Source of the DNA: Gyromitra esculenta | Taxonomy: Eukaryota; Ascomycota; Pezizomycetes; Pezizales; Discinaceae | Assembly: GCA_038503075.1 (NCBI GenBank) | Contig: JBCAML010000014.1 | Location: forward strand, 1,302,001 to 1,366,000 | Length of the DNA: 64,000 nt | Direction: 5' to 3' | Shown here: piece by piece, positions 1-10,384 of the stretch | Numbering within the stretch: position 1 is the first letter of the stretch | How the letters are laid out: each line of letters opens with the position of its first letter | Notes under the pieces: model-generated | Told to the model about the DNA's origin: nothing | Databases searched by the model: none | What the model saw: only the letters and a program-made list of their open reading frames with translations | Made by a program: the position numbers and the translations under genes

Positions 1-1078
1 ACACATTCTCACGGAGATCTAGATAACTCACGTCCCGATCCTCTCCGCCCCAGCCTGCAGCATCTCCAAGCAACTCTCAAATGTCCTTACCCCCGCTGAA
101 GCCTTAACCCTGACACCCTGCTTATACGCCACAGCCTTCCTCATAAGCCTCACATCAACCGCTGAAGCCGCCCCTCCACTGAATCCCGTACACGTCTTTA
201 CAAAGGTTGCGCCAGCTTCGGCCGCTATGAACGATGCAGCGATCTTCTCTTCCAGGGTCAAGAAAACGGTTTCGATGATCACTTTAACGATAGCATGGTT
301 AGAAGCGGCTTTTACCACCGCGTGAATGTCGTCATAGAGGGCGCAGTAATTCTTTGATTTTGCAAGGCCGATATTGATGACCATATCAATCTCCCTTGCC
401 CCGTTTCTGCAGGCATCCTCCGTTTCCCTGTCGAGGGGTTAAGTTAACTTGGGGATGTGTGGGAGTGCAGCTTATCGACATCGTGGAGGGGAGGGACTAA
501 CCATGCCTTGGCCTGTGGGGACATGGCGCCGAGTGGGAATCCAACGACTACGCAGGGGATGCATTCGGAATCCCTTAGTCTATTCGCGACTTGTCGAACG
601 TTGGCTCCGTTCACACAGCATGACTATCAAACCAACAATCACACCCACACCCACACCCCCGTGTGATCGGATGCTCCACGTTAGTTGGACGCACCCCTCA
701 GATAATTTCTTTGGAATAATAAAAAAAGGGAGAAAAAGAAAAAAGAAAACCAAGAAATTAAAAAAACAAATGATATATTGGGTGTTGTACTCTAGATCAA
801 AAGGAAATAAAGCAACAGGACAAAGAGCAGAGCAGAAGGGACAACTCATGAGAAAGGCGTCCAAATACTTTGAAACCGTACTTGATAGCCTCATCACAAA
901 GGCCATCGACCATGCTCGGCGTAGCATCAGGCTTCAAGAGCGTGTGATCAATCGTACTGGCGAAGTTCTTATCCGCAGTCACTATTGAGGGTGCGTAGTT
1001 TGTCGAACTAGTGTCGGCCAACACTTCGGCGACCTTGGCCTGGACCGCAGCTTCCCACTCTTCGGCTGTCCGAGACAT
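1..1078 (-). CDS. deoC: Deoxyribose-phosphate aldolase (DERA), 5' part, truncated by window start
   Basis: DERA cleaves 2-deoxyribose-5-phosphate to glyceraldehyde-3-phosphate and acetaldehyde in cytosolic deoxynucleoside catabolism. Exons read on the minus strand are 1078-869, 623-502 and 427-32. They join in frame, and a GTGAGT donor then leads off the window, so the C-terminal part is missing. The start ATG (1076-1078) opens MSRTAEEWEAAVQ. Visible family motifs in order are IDHTLLKPDA, CVNGANVRQVAN, VVVGFPLGAMS, EIDMVINIGL, FVKTCTGF and VKASAGVRT. The lysine of VKASAGVRT is the position of the Schiff-base lysine in the family. DERA usually reads KTSTGF where this protein has KTCTGF, a mild substitution. 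Identity is secure; exact intron edges are inferred from splice signals and phase. Confidence 0.93.
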
Positions 1079-1883
1079 CGATTCTCTGAATATATATATG
1101 TATGTATTTTTGGACAGGTGATTCCTCTGTGGAAGAAGAAACAAAGCGTGTGCAGAGCCGCCTCTTATTTACGTGCATGGCGGGGCGGAAACGCGAATGT
1201 TCCCCGCAGCGGGGGAACGTCCAGAAGCTTGGCCGGCGTCGGCACTCTCCGGTACGCGACGGGTTCTAGCTTTTGCTTGCTTGCCTGCTTGCTTGCCTCG
1301 GTGGCTTCCTGATTTGAGTATCGGTATCTCCACACAATTGTGGATAAAAATCGATGTATTATAAGTAACGTTAACCTTGGCCCCACCTAAGAAGAAATAT
1401 AGCAAAAAATAAAATAAAATAAAAAACAATCATCTGTTCGTGATAATGATTCGTAAAACTTCGTTAAAAATCCCTGGCAGCATGCAGATAAATGCAGGAG
1501 GAGTGCGAGAGATAAAACTTTGGAAAAAAAAACCTTGACCCAAAAATATAAGAAAAGGAAAAAAAAAGGTTTAAAAAAAGGTCCCTATGTACTCCAAAGC
1601 CGTTTTTTTTCTTTCTTCTCCCTCTAACCAAGCACCACGACATGGGAACAAAGAGACCCCGTTAGTACATTTCTGCAAACCTTTTTCCATCGGGAACTAA
1701 GAGATTTTTTTTTTTGCTTCCAGCAATATGAGCTTCGATTCCGAACATAATTTCTTGAAAAAATCATGGTCTCCTCGCAATAACAAACACGCTTGAAACA
1801 TTGACTCTGGTTAGTAACAGACATCTCTCCCTGAATCTGAAGGAACCCAACCCCTCCCCGGGTGGTTAAAAACAGTCTCAGTC
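1079..1883. other. Intergenic, no gene seen; DERA promoter side
   Basis: This stretch lies upstream of the DERA start. It holds a CTTG/CCTG-type simple repeat at about 1268-1304 and several A/T homopolymer runs (1390-1430, 1525-1580, 1700-1715). Short open frames here lack any recognisable domain. Confidence 0.6.
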
Positions 1884-2937
1884 TCACCTAGGCTCGTAAT
1901 GCTGTTTCTGGGTCTTCTCCTGACATAACGTCCCAGTGTCATCCCAGACCCAACGCATACTCAAAAACGCAACAATGAATTTTCCGATGCCGGCAATTGT
2001 TTTCTGCCACGGTCTAGACGAAACCTTCCAAACCTTTTCCTCAACTTCGACGAATCCGGCATCAGTGAGCTGCTGCTTGATCCAACAGGCGATGTTCGAA
2101 GTCCCGAAACCAACCACCATGTTATCAGTGCCGCTTATCAGCTTCTTGTTTTCGTCCGTGGATGCAGAGCATATGCGAGACGACGTTGGGCAATTCTCTA
2201 CGACCTCTATCCAGCCGCCTGGCTTGGTCTGTCTGCACCATCGCGCAACTTTAGCAAGTCCAGTCGAAACCCCCCCCCACCTTCCTCAGATGTAACCTCA
2301 TACGAGACATGGAAGTGGTATCGGTATCGACTTACTCGAATGCCAGTCTGAATATCCGGGGCCCGTCACAGATCCCAGAGCTCTGATAACGAATATGGAT
2401 GAAATCGAACTGCTTCCGCGGGGGGGAATTTACATCCGCATATTCTCCTGCATCAATGCTGGGATTAACCCTATAACCCTCCCAGCCAACATATATCGTT
2501 TAAATATTAGCGGACACGCAAAACAAGTGAATTATGATGATGATGACGATGATGATGATGAAGGGAATGAAGAATGATGCGTCCCCCCCCTTCCCCGCGG
2601 TTGATATCCCATTCGATCGGGGATCCACAGTACCTTTCTAGATCTCCAGGATTGTATGGATTCCCGACGACTTCAGCTGAGATCGACTTCCTTCCCGCAG
2701 TCGGTCAGCATAGGGTTTCTTCTAGAACCTCCATAGAAAGAAAGGGGAAAAAATAAAAAAAAACAATTGTTCCTGGCTCGACAAATAGCAACGACAAAGC
2801 CACAGCGACGAGAAATTGAAGAGCAATTGAAAAGCGACAAAAATATAAAATAAAATAAAAGGAAGCTTACTCCGTGATGCCAAGTGCCCAAATATCTGTT
2901 TCAATATCTGTATCCAGTAGGGACTATATTCGAGCAC
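1884..2937 (-). pseudogene. Decayed LaeA-like SAM-dependent methyltransferase
   Basis: The family transfers methyl groups from S-adenosylmethionine; fungal members include regulators and secondary-metabolism enzymes. Minus-strand pieces match its order. About 2920-2870 encodes LLDTDIETDIWALG, which lines up with the glycine loop LDVGTGTGIWALDF but has Asp/Glu where glycines belong. About 2415-2335 encodes KQFDFIHIRYQSSG. About 2260-1884 encodes KPGGWIEVVEN and later DAGFVEVEEKVWKV, the usual C-terminal region, ending at a stop. A TAG directly precedes the first piece (though it could be a splice acceptor), and a TGA follows VDLS near 2690. Loss of the glycine loop argues against SAM binding. 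The Gly-to-Asp/Glu and Thr-to-Ile changes look like C-to-T/G-to-A mutation. A strongly divergent intact gene is the less likely alternative. Confidence 0.55.
2534..2562. repeat. GAT/GAC trinucleotide microsatellite
   Basis: An uninterrupted ATG/GAT-phase repeat with one GAC variant. It lies inside the decayed methyltransferase region, which supports loss of coding constraint there. Confidence 0.9.
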
Positions 2938-5858
2938 ACGAACTATTTTTCAGACTCTCATCCCAGATCACATGGGTAGGTAAGATAGGTAGATAGGTAG
3001 GGGTTGAAATATCTCTATCGTGAGATAGAGAGAAAGAAGAAAAAAAAAAAAAAGGAATAACTCACGGATGATTCTATTTCGACTTTCTCTCTTGCCGTAC
3101 TCATTTTCATGAAACCTTGGACAAACTTATGGAATCAACAAACGGAGAGAGTAATTTTCGTCCGCCGACTACGAAAAAAAAGAGACGATGGAATTGAGCT
3201 GAAGCAGGAACACAGAAGACTCCTGCCAGCGCATAAGTAGTCCACGCTGGCAGTTATGGGTCAGATCAGTGCCCTATTCTTCACCCTGCCCCACCCCCTC
3301 CGCTGTTAAAAAAATAATTCCCAGCTCTCCGTTGCGCGATTGAAACAACGGGCCCGGGGAAACTGTGCAGGATCGCAATTCTTTTTTTTTTCCCTTCCTT
3401 CCATCGAATTTTTCTCTCTCCAAATTCTTCCGCTCAACTTCCCCCTCCCTTACTTAGTGTTGAGCCTGCAGCAATGATAGTACTGAAAAAGGAATTGCAC
3501 TGCTAATTGTGTACACTTAGCCCCCCCCCCAAGACCTCGTTTTTCCCCTTTCCACTTCATCCCCCCTCTTCCAATTCCTATTTTGTGATTTCTGCCAGCC
3601 TCATATGTTCAACGTGCATTATACTTTTTTTTGCCCACACGGAATCCAACGCCAGCTTCTCACGTCATGGGCGTCATCGAAATAGCAAAGGAGCGAATGG
3701 TAGCGCGGCAGCAGACCTTACCCTACCCATTTCTACCGTGGAGAAGCAACGCACTGGGTGCGGCTGCATGGTCGTTCGTTTCTCCGCCCATCACTCGGTG
3801 CGTTTCCCCAGGGCACACCGCGCTAGTCGAGCGGGTATACCTCGTCATTGAAACAGAACCCATCCAATGTGCGACAAATCCTCCATCCACCCCCCAGTCA
3901 ACAGGACCCGGTACCTTCTTCGTCCCAAAGAACTGGTGCGGAGAAAAACCAAGAGGTAAAAAGGGAGAAAAAGTAAACATAGCAACGGTAGGTAATAGTA
4001 GTAGCATTAGTAGCAGTCAGTTAGTTAATAGTGTTTCGTTTTAAGGCGGCCACCGCCTAAACTAGCTATACAACCAGCTCGAGTGAGCGATCGCGAACCA
4101 CAAAGGTCGATACGATGATTGTATGTACATGGTAAGAGCTCATATTTTCCCACAAATTTCAGGTTCGGCATATTGTAAAAGCTGGAAAATAGGATACCAT
4201 ATTACAAACATAGCCATTGAAGGAGCAGGAAGGGTTGGTGCGAACGAGACCCGTGCTGGCCCTGTGCATACCTACCTTCCTTGACCCTTGACTTCTTTTT
4301 GATAGATAGCCTTTTTTTTTCCCCCAGCATTAAGGGCTGCAGAAAAGTCGCAGATTTTTTTTTTCTCGCAAAAGCGAGGACGATCGCACGAGGGGGGTAT
4401 TGGATCGGAGGTTCAATGGCGGATTGAGACTGGGAGTAGATAGGTAGTTCGACGGGGGTGTTGAAAGCAGTGCACGGGGTGCACGGGGTGGGCGGTAGAG
4501 TACGGGAGAGGGGACGGTCCCAGTCAGAAGGCAATTCAGCTCAAAGTAAACGAAGGGCGCCCTCCCTGTCTGTCTACCTGTCTGTCTGCCGGGCCTTGAG
4601 CGTCTCCGAGCGAAGGAGGGGGACAGACAAGTGCGTAAAGGTAGGCAGGCGTAGGTAGCATGTACCGATGCTATGTTGATATGTACGATACCTATCGACA
4701 TGTACGCTCTTTCACCCTGTGTACCCTCCCTCCTTCAACACCCCAGCGTGAACCCGCCTAGAGGCATGAACCGGTGCCCATGGGGGGATTAATGCATCTT
4801 CGAGTCCTTGTTTTTTTTTTTTTTGCCTGTCGGGTTTGTCTGTTCTGGAGTAACCTGTTGACATCTCTATCTCCTTTTTCTTCTTCTCCGAAGTGATAGG
4901 GAACTTCCAATTTTTTTTTTTCTTGCTGACGTGTAAGAAATGAAGAAGGGATGTTTAGTAGAGCAGCTCGAGCGTTCATTCGTCCGTTCTGCTATGGAAC
5001 GATGGGGGGAGGGGGGAAAGAGAGCATGTAGCTTTCGGGTCCTGTCCCGTGCGTTCGGCACGAATCAGTTTCGCGACGCTCGTTGACGTGTCAGTGCATT
5101 CCACACCACGGTGCCCCATCTATAGGCTGCTGCTGGGTAATCTCAGGATAGAAACAGAAGACAGGCAGGTCTGCGTTCTGTATGTAATGTAGGTAGGTAG
5201 GTAGGTAGGTAGGTAGGTAGCCAGTGCCTTAAAAACCAACCTATCAGACTCCACTGGCAGGAAGCAGCAAGGCGGATGTGAAAAAAAGAGATAGGTAAAG
5301 TATTGCGTCAATCTCGTCTCTTACAGGGCATCATCATCGTCATCATCGCCGTCGTCTTCTCCTTCTCCTCCTCCTTCTCCTCGGCGGTTGACGATAGAGT
5401 AGAGATACCATTCCGTGATTGTGGAATGTCACGATATGATGGTGAGAGGAGGTGGGGGGGAAAGATGAAAACGTGAACCACAGCAGTGATCATTGCCTTT
5501 CTACCACCTACAATTGCCGGCCATCGAAGATAACCACCCCCTCCCCTCCACCGGCAACAAATCAAAATGTATAAAACCACCAGATTCGAGAGAGTGGAAA
5601 ATATTCTGTACAATTGTGGTTTTTAACCCTTAACGCTGGATACAAATAGAAGCTGTCTAACATTCGCTGTCAATCGGACACAATCGCAACGACCCGATTC
5701 CTTTATAACTTATCCAACCCGCGAAGAGAAGAGAATCAGAAAAAAAACGCCCGTCCCTTTCTTCCTCCCTTCCCGCCTGGCCTCCCCCATCGGCTATTGA
5801 CAAGCAGAAGAAATTCCAAAACAACGAATCGAATTCCCCCCCAGGTACGACCACGAAA
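2938..5858. other. 2.9 kb intergenic, low-complexity, no gene supported
   Basis: Dense homopolymer tracts and short tandem repeats occur, including TAGG repeats near 2975-3000 and 5190-5220, CTGT repeats near 4566-4590, and trinucleotide repeats near 5330-5355. Open frames on both strands overlap one another and carry no recognisable motif. The 3' end of the MIX17-like gene abuts the right edge. Confidence 0.6.
5190..5220. repeat. (GTAG)n tetranucleotide microsatellite
   Basis: About eight perfect copies of a GTAG unit, in non-coding DNA. Confidence 0.95.
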
Positions 5859-6678
5859 CTACTGGTTGTAGTTCCTTGCCATGGTTTGACACGCTTTCTG
5901 TTCATCCCATCCCATCCCCATCACATTAGCTTTTTTTTTTTTTTCTCCCTTCCCCCACCCACACCCAGGAGGTAGGGAGAGAGGTGCGGGGGCGGGGGTA
6001 GGGGGTAGGGGGGTAGGGGGTGTTTTTTTTTATTAAAAAAAAATAATCAAGATTGGGGAATGGGTTTATTACCAATTGTTCCAGATACCAACTGCAGATC
6101 TGCATGTTTCCCTGGTTATCGTCAAGGCACTTTGTAAAGCTCTTCGCATCGGCTTCACACGAGGGAGCGCCCCACGAAGAGTTTGACGCAGATTGGGCTT
6201 GGACAGGTTCCGCCGCCGCCGCAGGAGCTTCGGGGCTTGATGATCCACCGAACTAATCATGTCATTGGTTGTTAGCCATATGCAGGTCCAGAAGTAAGGA
6301 ACAGTGAAAGCGAGGAAGGAGGGGAGGGTACCATTCCACTAATGCCAGCACCGAGCATGTGTCCGACGGTGCTTCCAACAGCAACGCCGGCAGCGGTGGA
6401 GGCCATCTATCCACCGAAAATTAGCTTTTTATTGTCTTTCCCACCCAATGCATCTTTCTTTCGCATCGGGGGTTCATTCTGGGGGTCTCGAGGGAACTGA
6501 CCTGGCCAAAGAGACCCGGGCTCTGGCCTGCGGGCGCCTGTGCCTGAGAAACCGGGGCCGGAGGCTGGGGCTGAGCAACTCTTGCAGGGACCGAGGCAGT
6601 GGATGCCGAGCGGGTTTGCTGAGGAGCCGGGGCGCGCCTGGTAGGGGCAGGGCGAGCGGGACCACGAGAACGAGCCAT
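5859..6678 (-). CDS. mix17: MIX17/CHCHD2-CHCHD10-like twin CX9C mitochondrial intermembrane-space protein
   Basis: Small protein of the intermembrane space, oxidised by the Mia40 pathway and linked in the family to respiratory-chain function. Four exons on the minus strand (6678-6502, 6406-6332, 6252-6073, 5897-5859) join in phase 0 to give 156 residues. The N-terminus is basic and rich in Ala, Pro and Arg (MARSRGPARPAPTRRAPAPQ), like a mitochondrial targeting region. A glycine-rich hydrophobic stretch follows (GVAVGSTVGHMLGAGISGM), then an Ala/Glu linker. The CHCH domain holds two CX9C pairs, CEADAKSFTKC and CSWYLEQLKAC. The second pair is completed only by the 13-codon last exon, which ends NYNQ-stop. 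An upstream in-frame ATG exists near 6834, but MARSRG is the conserved start. A G/C-rich tract lies in the last intron. Confidence 0.93.
5988..6020 (+). other. Potential G-quadruplex tract inside a MIX17 intron
   Basis: Five G-runs of five or six bases are separated by C or TA. The G-rich strand is the template strand of the MIX17-like gene, so the pre-mRNA carries the C-rich complement upstream of the last 3' splice site. Confidence 0.75.
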
Positions 6679-7108
6679 TTCGAAGATTGGAGTACGGGAA
6701 TGAGGTGACTGGATGGAAACCGAGAAGGAGTGGCTGGTGGTTAAAAGCGGGGGAGAGCAGACAGAAGAAAGAGAAAGTTTGAAGTCGCCGGAAGTTCTCG
6801 CCATCAAAAAGTCGAAAGTTTGGCCCAGCGCCAAGCCCCGCTGACTGGATGGTCATGTGACCAGGTTTAGAATGTTCGGGACTTCACGATGCGAGCTCTA
6901 GACCAGACCTGTGTAAATTCTAAAAGAAAAAAAAGAACGCCTTTCCCTTTTAATGGCTTGCAGAGTAAAAATATACAGAAAAGCACCTATTATACATAGT
7001 TCCCGAAAACCCATTTGATATCGTGTACTTCGTCCAAAATCATATGCGAAAATTCTTCTTTTTGCCCTTGTTCGGTAGGGTTTCTCCTGTTAATCACGGT
7101 TAGTGTGA

Positions 7109-8128
7109 TCAATGAGGAGGGATATAGAAAGGGCGGTACAAACTTTGACTGCTGTTAGACGACCTATCAAACCTCCCTGCCTCCTTCCTCTCCTGACGTC
7201 TCACCTTCTTGGAAAAGTTCCTTATCCGACGCCTCATATCTGCCTCACTGCCTCCAGAGGTATCCACAGGGCTAACAGAGACGCCATGACCCTTGAAGGT
7301 ATTGAGGATCCTATTGACTTGTTCTTCGTTCTTTAGCTTCTTCTCCCCCGGTACATCTTCCGTATCATTGATAGTAAGGATCTCCTCGTGCTCGTATTTA
7401 TCCTTCAAGTTCTCTTCATCCGATTCGCTGCTTCCCTGTTCCTCTTCCAATTCTTCCTCCATTGGAGGATTTTCCGCCTCGCGTCTTTCAATCTTACGTG
7501 ATAGTTCTTCGAACTTGGCGTGGGCGACTGCCTTCTCTCTAGCCTTCTCGGCAGCGCGCTCACGATCCCATTTATCGTTTCCATACTTTTGCAGAAGTGG
7601 TTAGCATAATAGTATGGATGAATGGCTGGTGGGAGGAAAGGGGCAGTGGCAGTTTACCAAATCATGCTTGACGAATCTCGCTGCAACCTCTTTATTCAGG
7701 GTCGCTTCACGCTTTGCTTCAGTGCTGGCGCTGGCGGTGTTAGTGTTGATGTCGGCGCTGGTGCTGGTGTTGGTGCTTTTGCTCTGCGCTTCATTGATTT
7801 TTTTGACGTATTGTTTTACGCGCTCGAGCTCGCGCATGACTGGGTGTTCCCTCGCGTTGACGCCATTGAGTCTCAGGTATGCTTTGTATCTGTTAGTGAG
7901 ACTCAGAGAATGATATGGAGAGGGGAGGTGAGACAAACAGAAGATTAAAGAATCGATTGCGTAGGTTGTGAGAACGTAGAGACGAGCTTTATCGACAACG
8001 GGCAGCTTCGCAGCTACGTCTTGGAGAGAGCCTTGGAGGAGGGGAGCAAGAGCTTCGGTGATATCATCGACTTGGTCATCGAGAATCTCGACCAGATCCA
8101 TCATCTGATCTGCACTCATGTCTGTCAT
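7109..8128 (-). CDS. lrp1: C1D/Rrp47 (Lrp1)-like nuclear exosome cofactor, Sas10/Utp3/C1D family
   Basis: Members bind the exosome nuclease Rrp6 and structured RNA and act in nuclear rRNA/snoRNA processing. Exons on the minus strand are 8128-7939, 7881-7658 and 7585-7109. The N-terminal C1D domain reads MMDLVEILDDQVDDITEALA, then AKLPVVDKARLYVLTTYAID, and after the first intron YLRLNGVNAREHPVMRELER. Serine/threonine-rich, acidic and finally lysine/arginine-rich segments follow, as is usual. A GTGAGA donor follows the codons for RNFSKK (about 7197). If it is used, the C-terminus differs and would continue in a short basic exon below 7095, so the tail after about residue 260 is uncertain. The start ATG gives MTDMSADQM; upstream sequence is non-coding. 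Confidence 0.85.
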
Positions 8129-8734
8129 ATTTGCGAGTACGATATAGGGTGTGCTTGTATACGTATTGCGATGTAGGATATATGTGTATCTATTGTTGTA
8201 AACGTAAAGGCTGTGTTTGTACGATGCAGAACAGGTGGTGGAGGGGAAGAGGTGGAGGGCGAGGAAGATGTGGTGGTGGTGGGGTAGAGATTGCTTGTAC
8301 GGTGGTGGTGATGAGGAGGATCCCATAGAGTGGTGTTGAGTGAAGCTGCATAGAATGGATGCAAGGCTTGGCGGCTGCCAAGCATTGCGGCTCAAATAGC
8401 CAATCGCCCACCAAATCCCTGCCGGATCGATCGTCATTGACCCCAGGGCTAGGGTTGTCACCCCAGCTAACTGCATGCAGATCCGCAGCCTGGAAAACTT
8501 TCGCGGCCGGCAACTATCTATCATTGGCATTCCCCAATATGTCATAGAGAGGAACGGAAAAAAAGGGAACGGAAAAAACACTGAAGGAGGAAGACGAAAG
8601 AAAATATCCCCTGCCAGTCACCCCTGGGCACTCGCCATTTCTCGCCTTCCATGGGCAATTGACCTCGGCGGACGCAGAGGCTTTACCAGTTAGAAGCCCC
8701 ACCTCTGTCCCTCTCCTCTTCTCCCCCGTGGGGT
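8129..8734. promoter_or_regulatory. Divergent intergenic region between C1D-like and ketopantoate reductase genes
   Basis: About 600 bp separates the two start codons on opposite strands, so both promoters must lie here. Simple GGT-rich sequence occurs near 8230-8310. No specific factor site is claimed. Confidence 0.6.
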
Positions 8735-10063
8735 GTGCGGTCTCTGACCATGCGCCTGCAGCCCTCGGTGATACCCCGCCCATCTCTGCGAGTCCTGCTA
8801 TCATTTCCATCTTCACGGCGACAGCTCTCGGCGCCAAAACTGTTTATGGCGGCGGCTCCACGGCTCCAAAGCACCTTCACCTACCAGTCCAGCCAGATCA
8901 ATCCGTACCCAGAGCCAAATCCCCAAACCCGGATCCACATCCTCGGAATCGGCAACATAGGCAAAGTCGTCGCCCACTCCCTCCGCTCCCTTCCTGCGCC
9001 GCCCCCGATCTCACTGCTGTTCCAGAACAACACCAAGCAGCGCCAATTCGTGACCGCTGGCGCCGCTATCAGCGTCTTCCGCCCGCACCGCGATGAATCA
9101 TTTGCCACTGGCTTCGACTCCGAGTCCGCAAACCTATATGCCGCAGATGGCTCCCGGATTGTGTCCCCGTGGCCAATCTGGAACCTCATAGTGACCACGA
9201 AGGCACACCAGACTGCCGCCGCCCTCAGACCACTCGCGAGCCGCCTCACGAGGGACTCGACGGTGGTAATTCTCCAGAACGGGATGGGAGTAATCGAAGA
9301 GCTCAAAACCGAGATATTCCCCGATCCGGCTTCACGGCCCCATTTCGTCACGGGGATTACAACACACGGCGTGTATAGTAAAGCCGCGTTCTCGGTTCTT
9401 CAGAAAGGGTTCGGGAATATCCAGCTTGGATATGTTCCCGATCAGCCAGCTATTGAAATACCCCCCACCGCCGCCGCATCCTTGTTCTCGAAGGAGCCGT
9501 TGACGACGGATAAGCCACCGCCGCTGCAAACCCTCGCTCCGACGACTGAGTACCTTATTAGCACGCTTCTCGAGGCACCTGAGCTCTCTACGAACCACGT
9601 CTCGCTCGCGGAGCTGCTCTCTGTGCAGTTGGAGAAACTCGCTGTTAATGCGGTCGTTAATCCGCTTACTGTCATGTTCGACTGCCGTAATGGCGAACTT
9701 TTGGATAATTTCTATATAGTGCAGACGATGCGGGTGGTGCTCTGGGAGGTCTCGCAGGTGCTGTGTTCGTTGCCGGAAATTGCATCGGTGCCGGGGAGGG
9801 AGGTGCGGTTCTCGGCCGAGAGACTGTATGATGTGGTGATTAAAGTGGCGAGGGCGACGGGTGATAATTGGAGCTCTATGCTGCAGGATGTGAGGAACGG
9901 GAAACAGACCGAGGTCGATTACATCAACGGGTTCGTGGTGAACAAGGCCAGGGAAAAGGGATTGCCCTGTACGATGAATCTAATGCTGGTGAATATAGTG
10001 AAAGGGAAGGGAAAGATTGTGCAAGCAAGGGAGCAGAATGCTATTCCGCTCGTAGAGACATAA
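8735..10063 (+). CDS. panE: 2-dehydropantoate 2-reductase (ketopantoate reductase)
   Basis: Reduces 2-dehydropantoate to pantoate with NADPH in pantothenate/coenzyme A synthesis. It is a single 442-codon exon. The Rossmann dinucleotide motif GIGNIG lies at about residues 71-76, followed by VVILQNGMGVIEEL. The C-terminal domain has EKLAVNAVVNPLTVMFDCRNG, whose lysine and asparagine are the family's catalytic/substrate positions, and later EVDYINGFVV, with KAREKGLPCTMN near the end. The first 60 residues are rich in Arg, Ser and Pro and low in acids, so a mitochondrial presequence is possible. A second in-frame ATG at residue 38 could be used instead. The protein is longer than bacterial PanE (about 300 residues) because of the N-terminal extension and an insert before the C-terminal domain. 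Confidence 0.92.
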   Translation: MRSLTMRLQPSVIPRPSLRVLLSFPSSRRQLSAPKLFMAAAPRLQSTFTYQSSQINPYPEPNPQTRIHILGIGNIGKVVAHSLRSLPAPPPISLLFQNNTKQRQFVTAGAAISVFRPHRDESFATGFDSESANLYAADGSRIVSPWPIWNLIVTTKAHQTAAALRPLASRLTRDSTVVILQNGMGVIEELKTEIFPDPASRPHFVTGITTHGVYSKAAFSVLQKGFGNIQLGYVPDQPAIEIPPTAAASLFSKEPLTTDKPPPLQTLAPTTEYLISTLLEAPELSTNHVSLAELLSVQLEKLAVNAVVNPLTVMFDCRNGELLDNFYIVQTMRVVLWEVSQVLCSLPEIASVPGREVRFSAERLYDVVIKVARATGDNWSSMLQDVRNGKQTEVDYINGFVVNKAREKGLPCTMNLMLVNIVKGKGKIVQAREQNAIPLVET

Positions 10064-10384
10064 AATTAGAGGAAAAGGACAGGATAGACTTGTTTTTGGT
10101 GTTTTGTGTATATGGCTGGCTTTTTTTTTCAAAAATTCTCTTCTCGTTACTGTAGATTAGAAGGCGTTTTACTGTATATGGTGTTTTTCTCCTCTCTTAG
10201 AGCAGAGAGAAGAGTATTGAGTTTGCATTCTCCAGAGAGCACGTATTTTTGTAGAATTTTCATCCATACCTAGACTTTTACATTCCAGCATTACCAGCAG
10301 TACATGTAGATAGTATACGTAATAACAATAACGGAAATTTCGCAAAAGAGTTAAAACCCAGCTAATATGCTTCTCCCTTTTTCC
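10064..10384. other. Convergent 3' intergenic region
   Basis: AT-rich 320 bp between two stop codons facing each other. It contains one TACATGTA palindrome at 10301. No gene is seen. Confidence 0.6.

Noticed and set aside
3507..4044. Overlapping 114- and 137-codon frames
   Set aside because: Two frames of the same pyrimidine-rich DNA with no motif; treated as chance.
8190..8581. Upstream extension of the C1D-like frame to 8581
   Set aside because: The extension is His/Pro/Ser-rich low complexity. The conserved domain starts shortly after the ATG at 8128, and the 5' part overlaps the divergent promoter.
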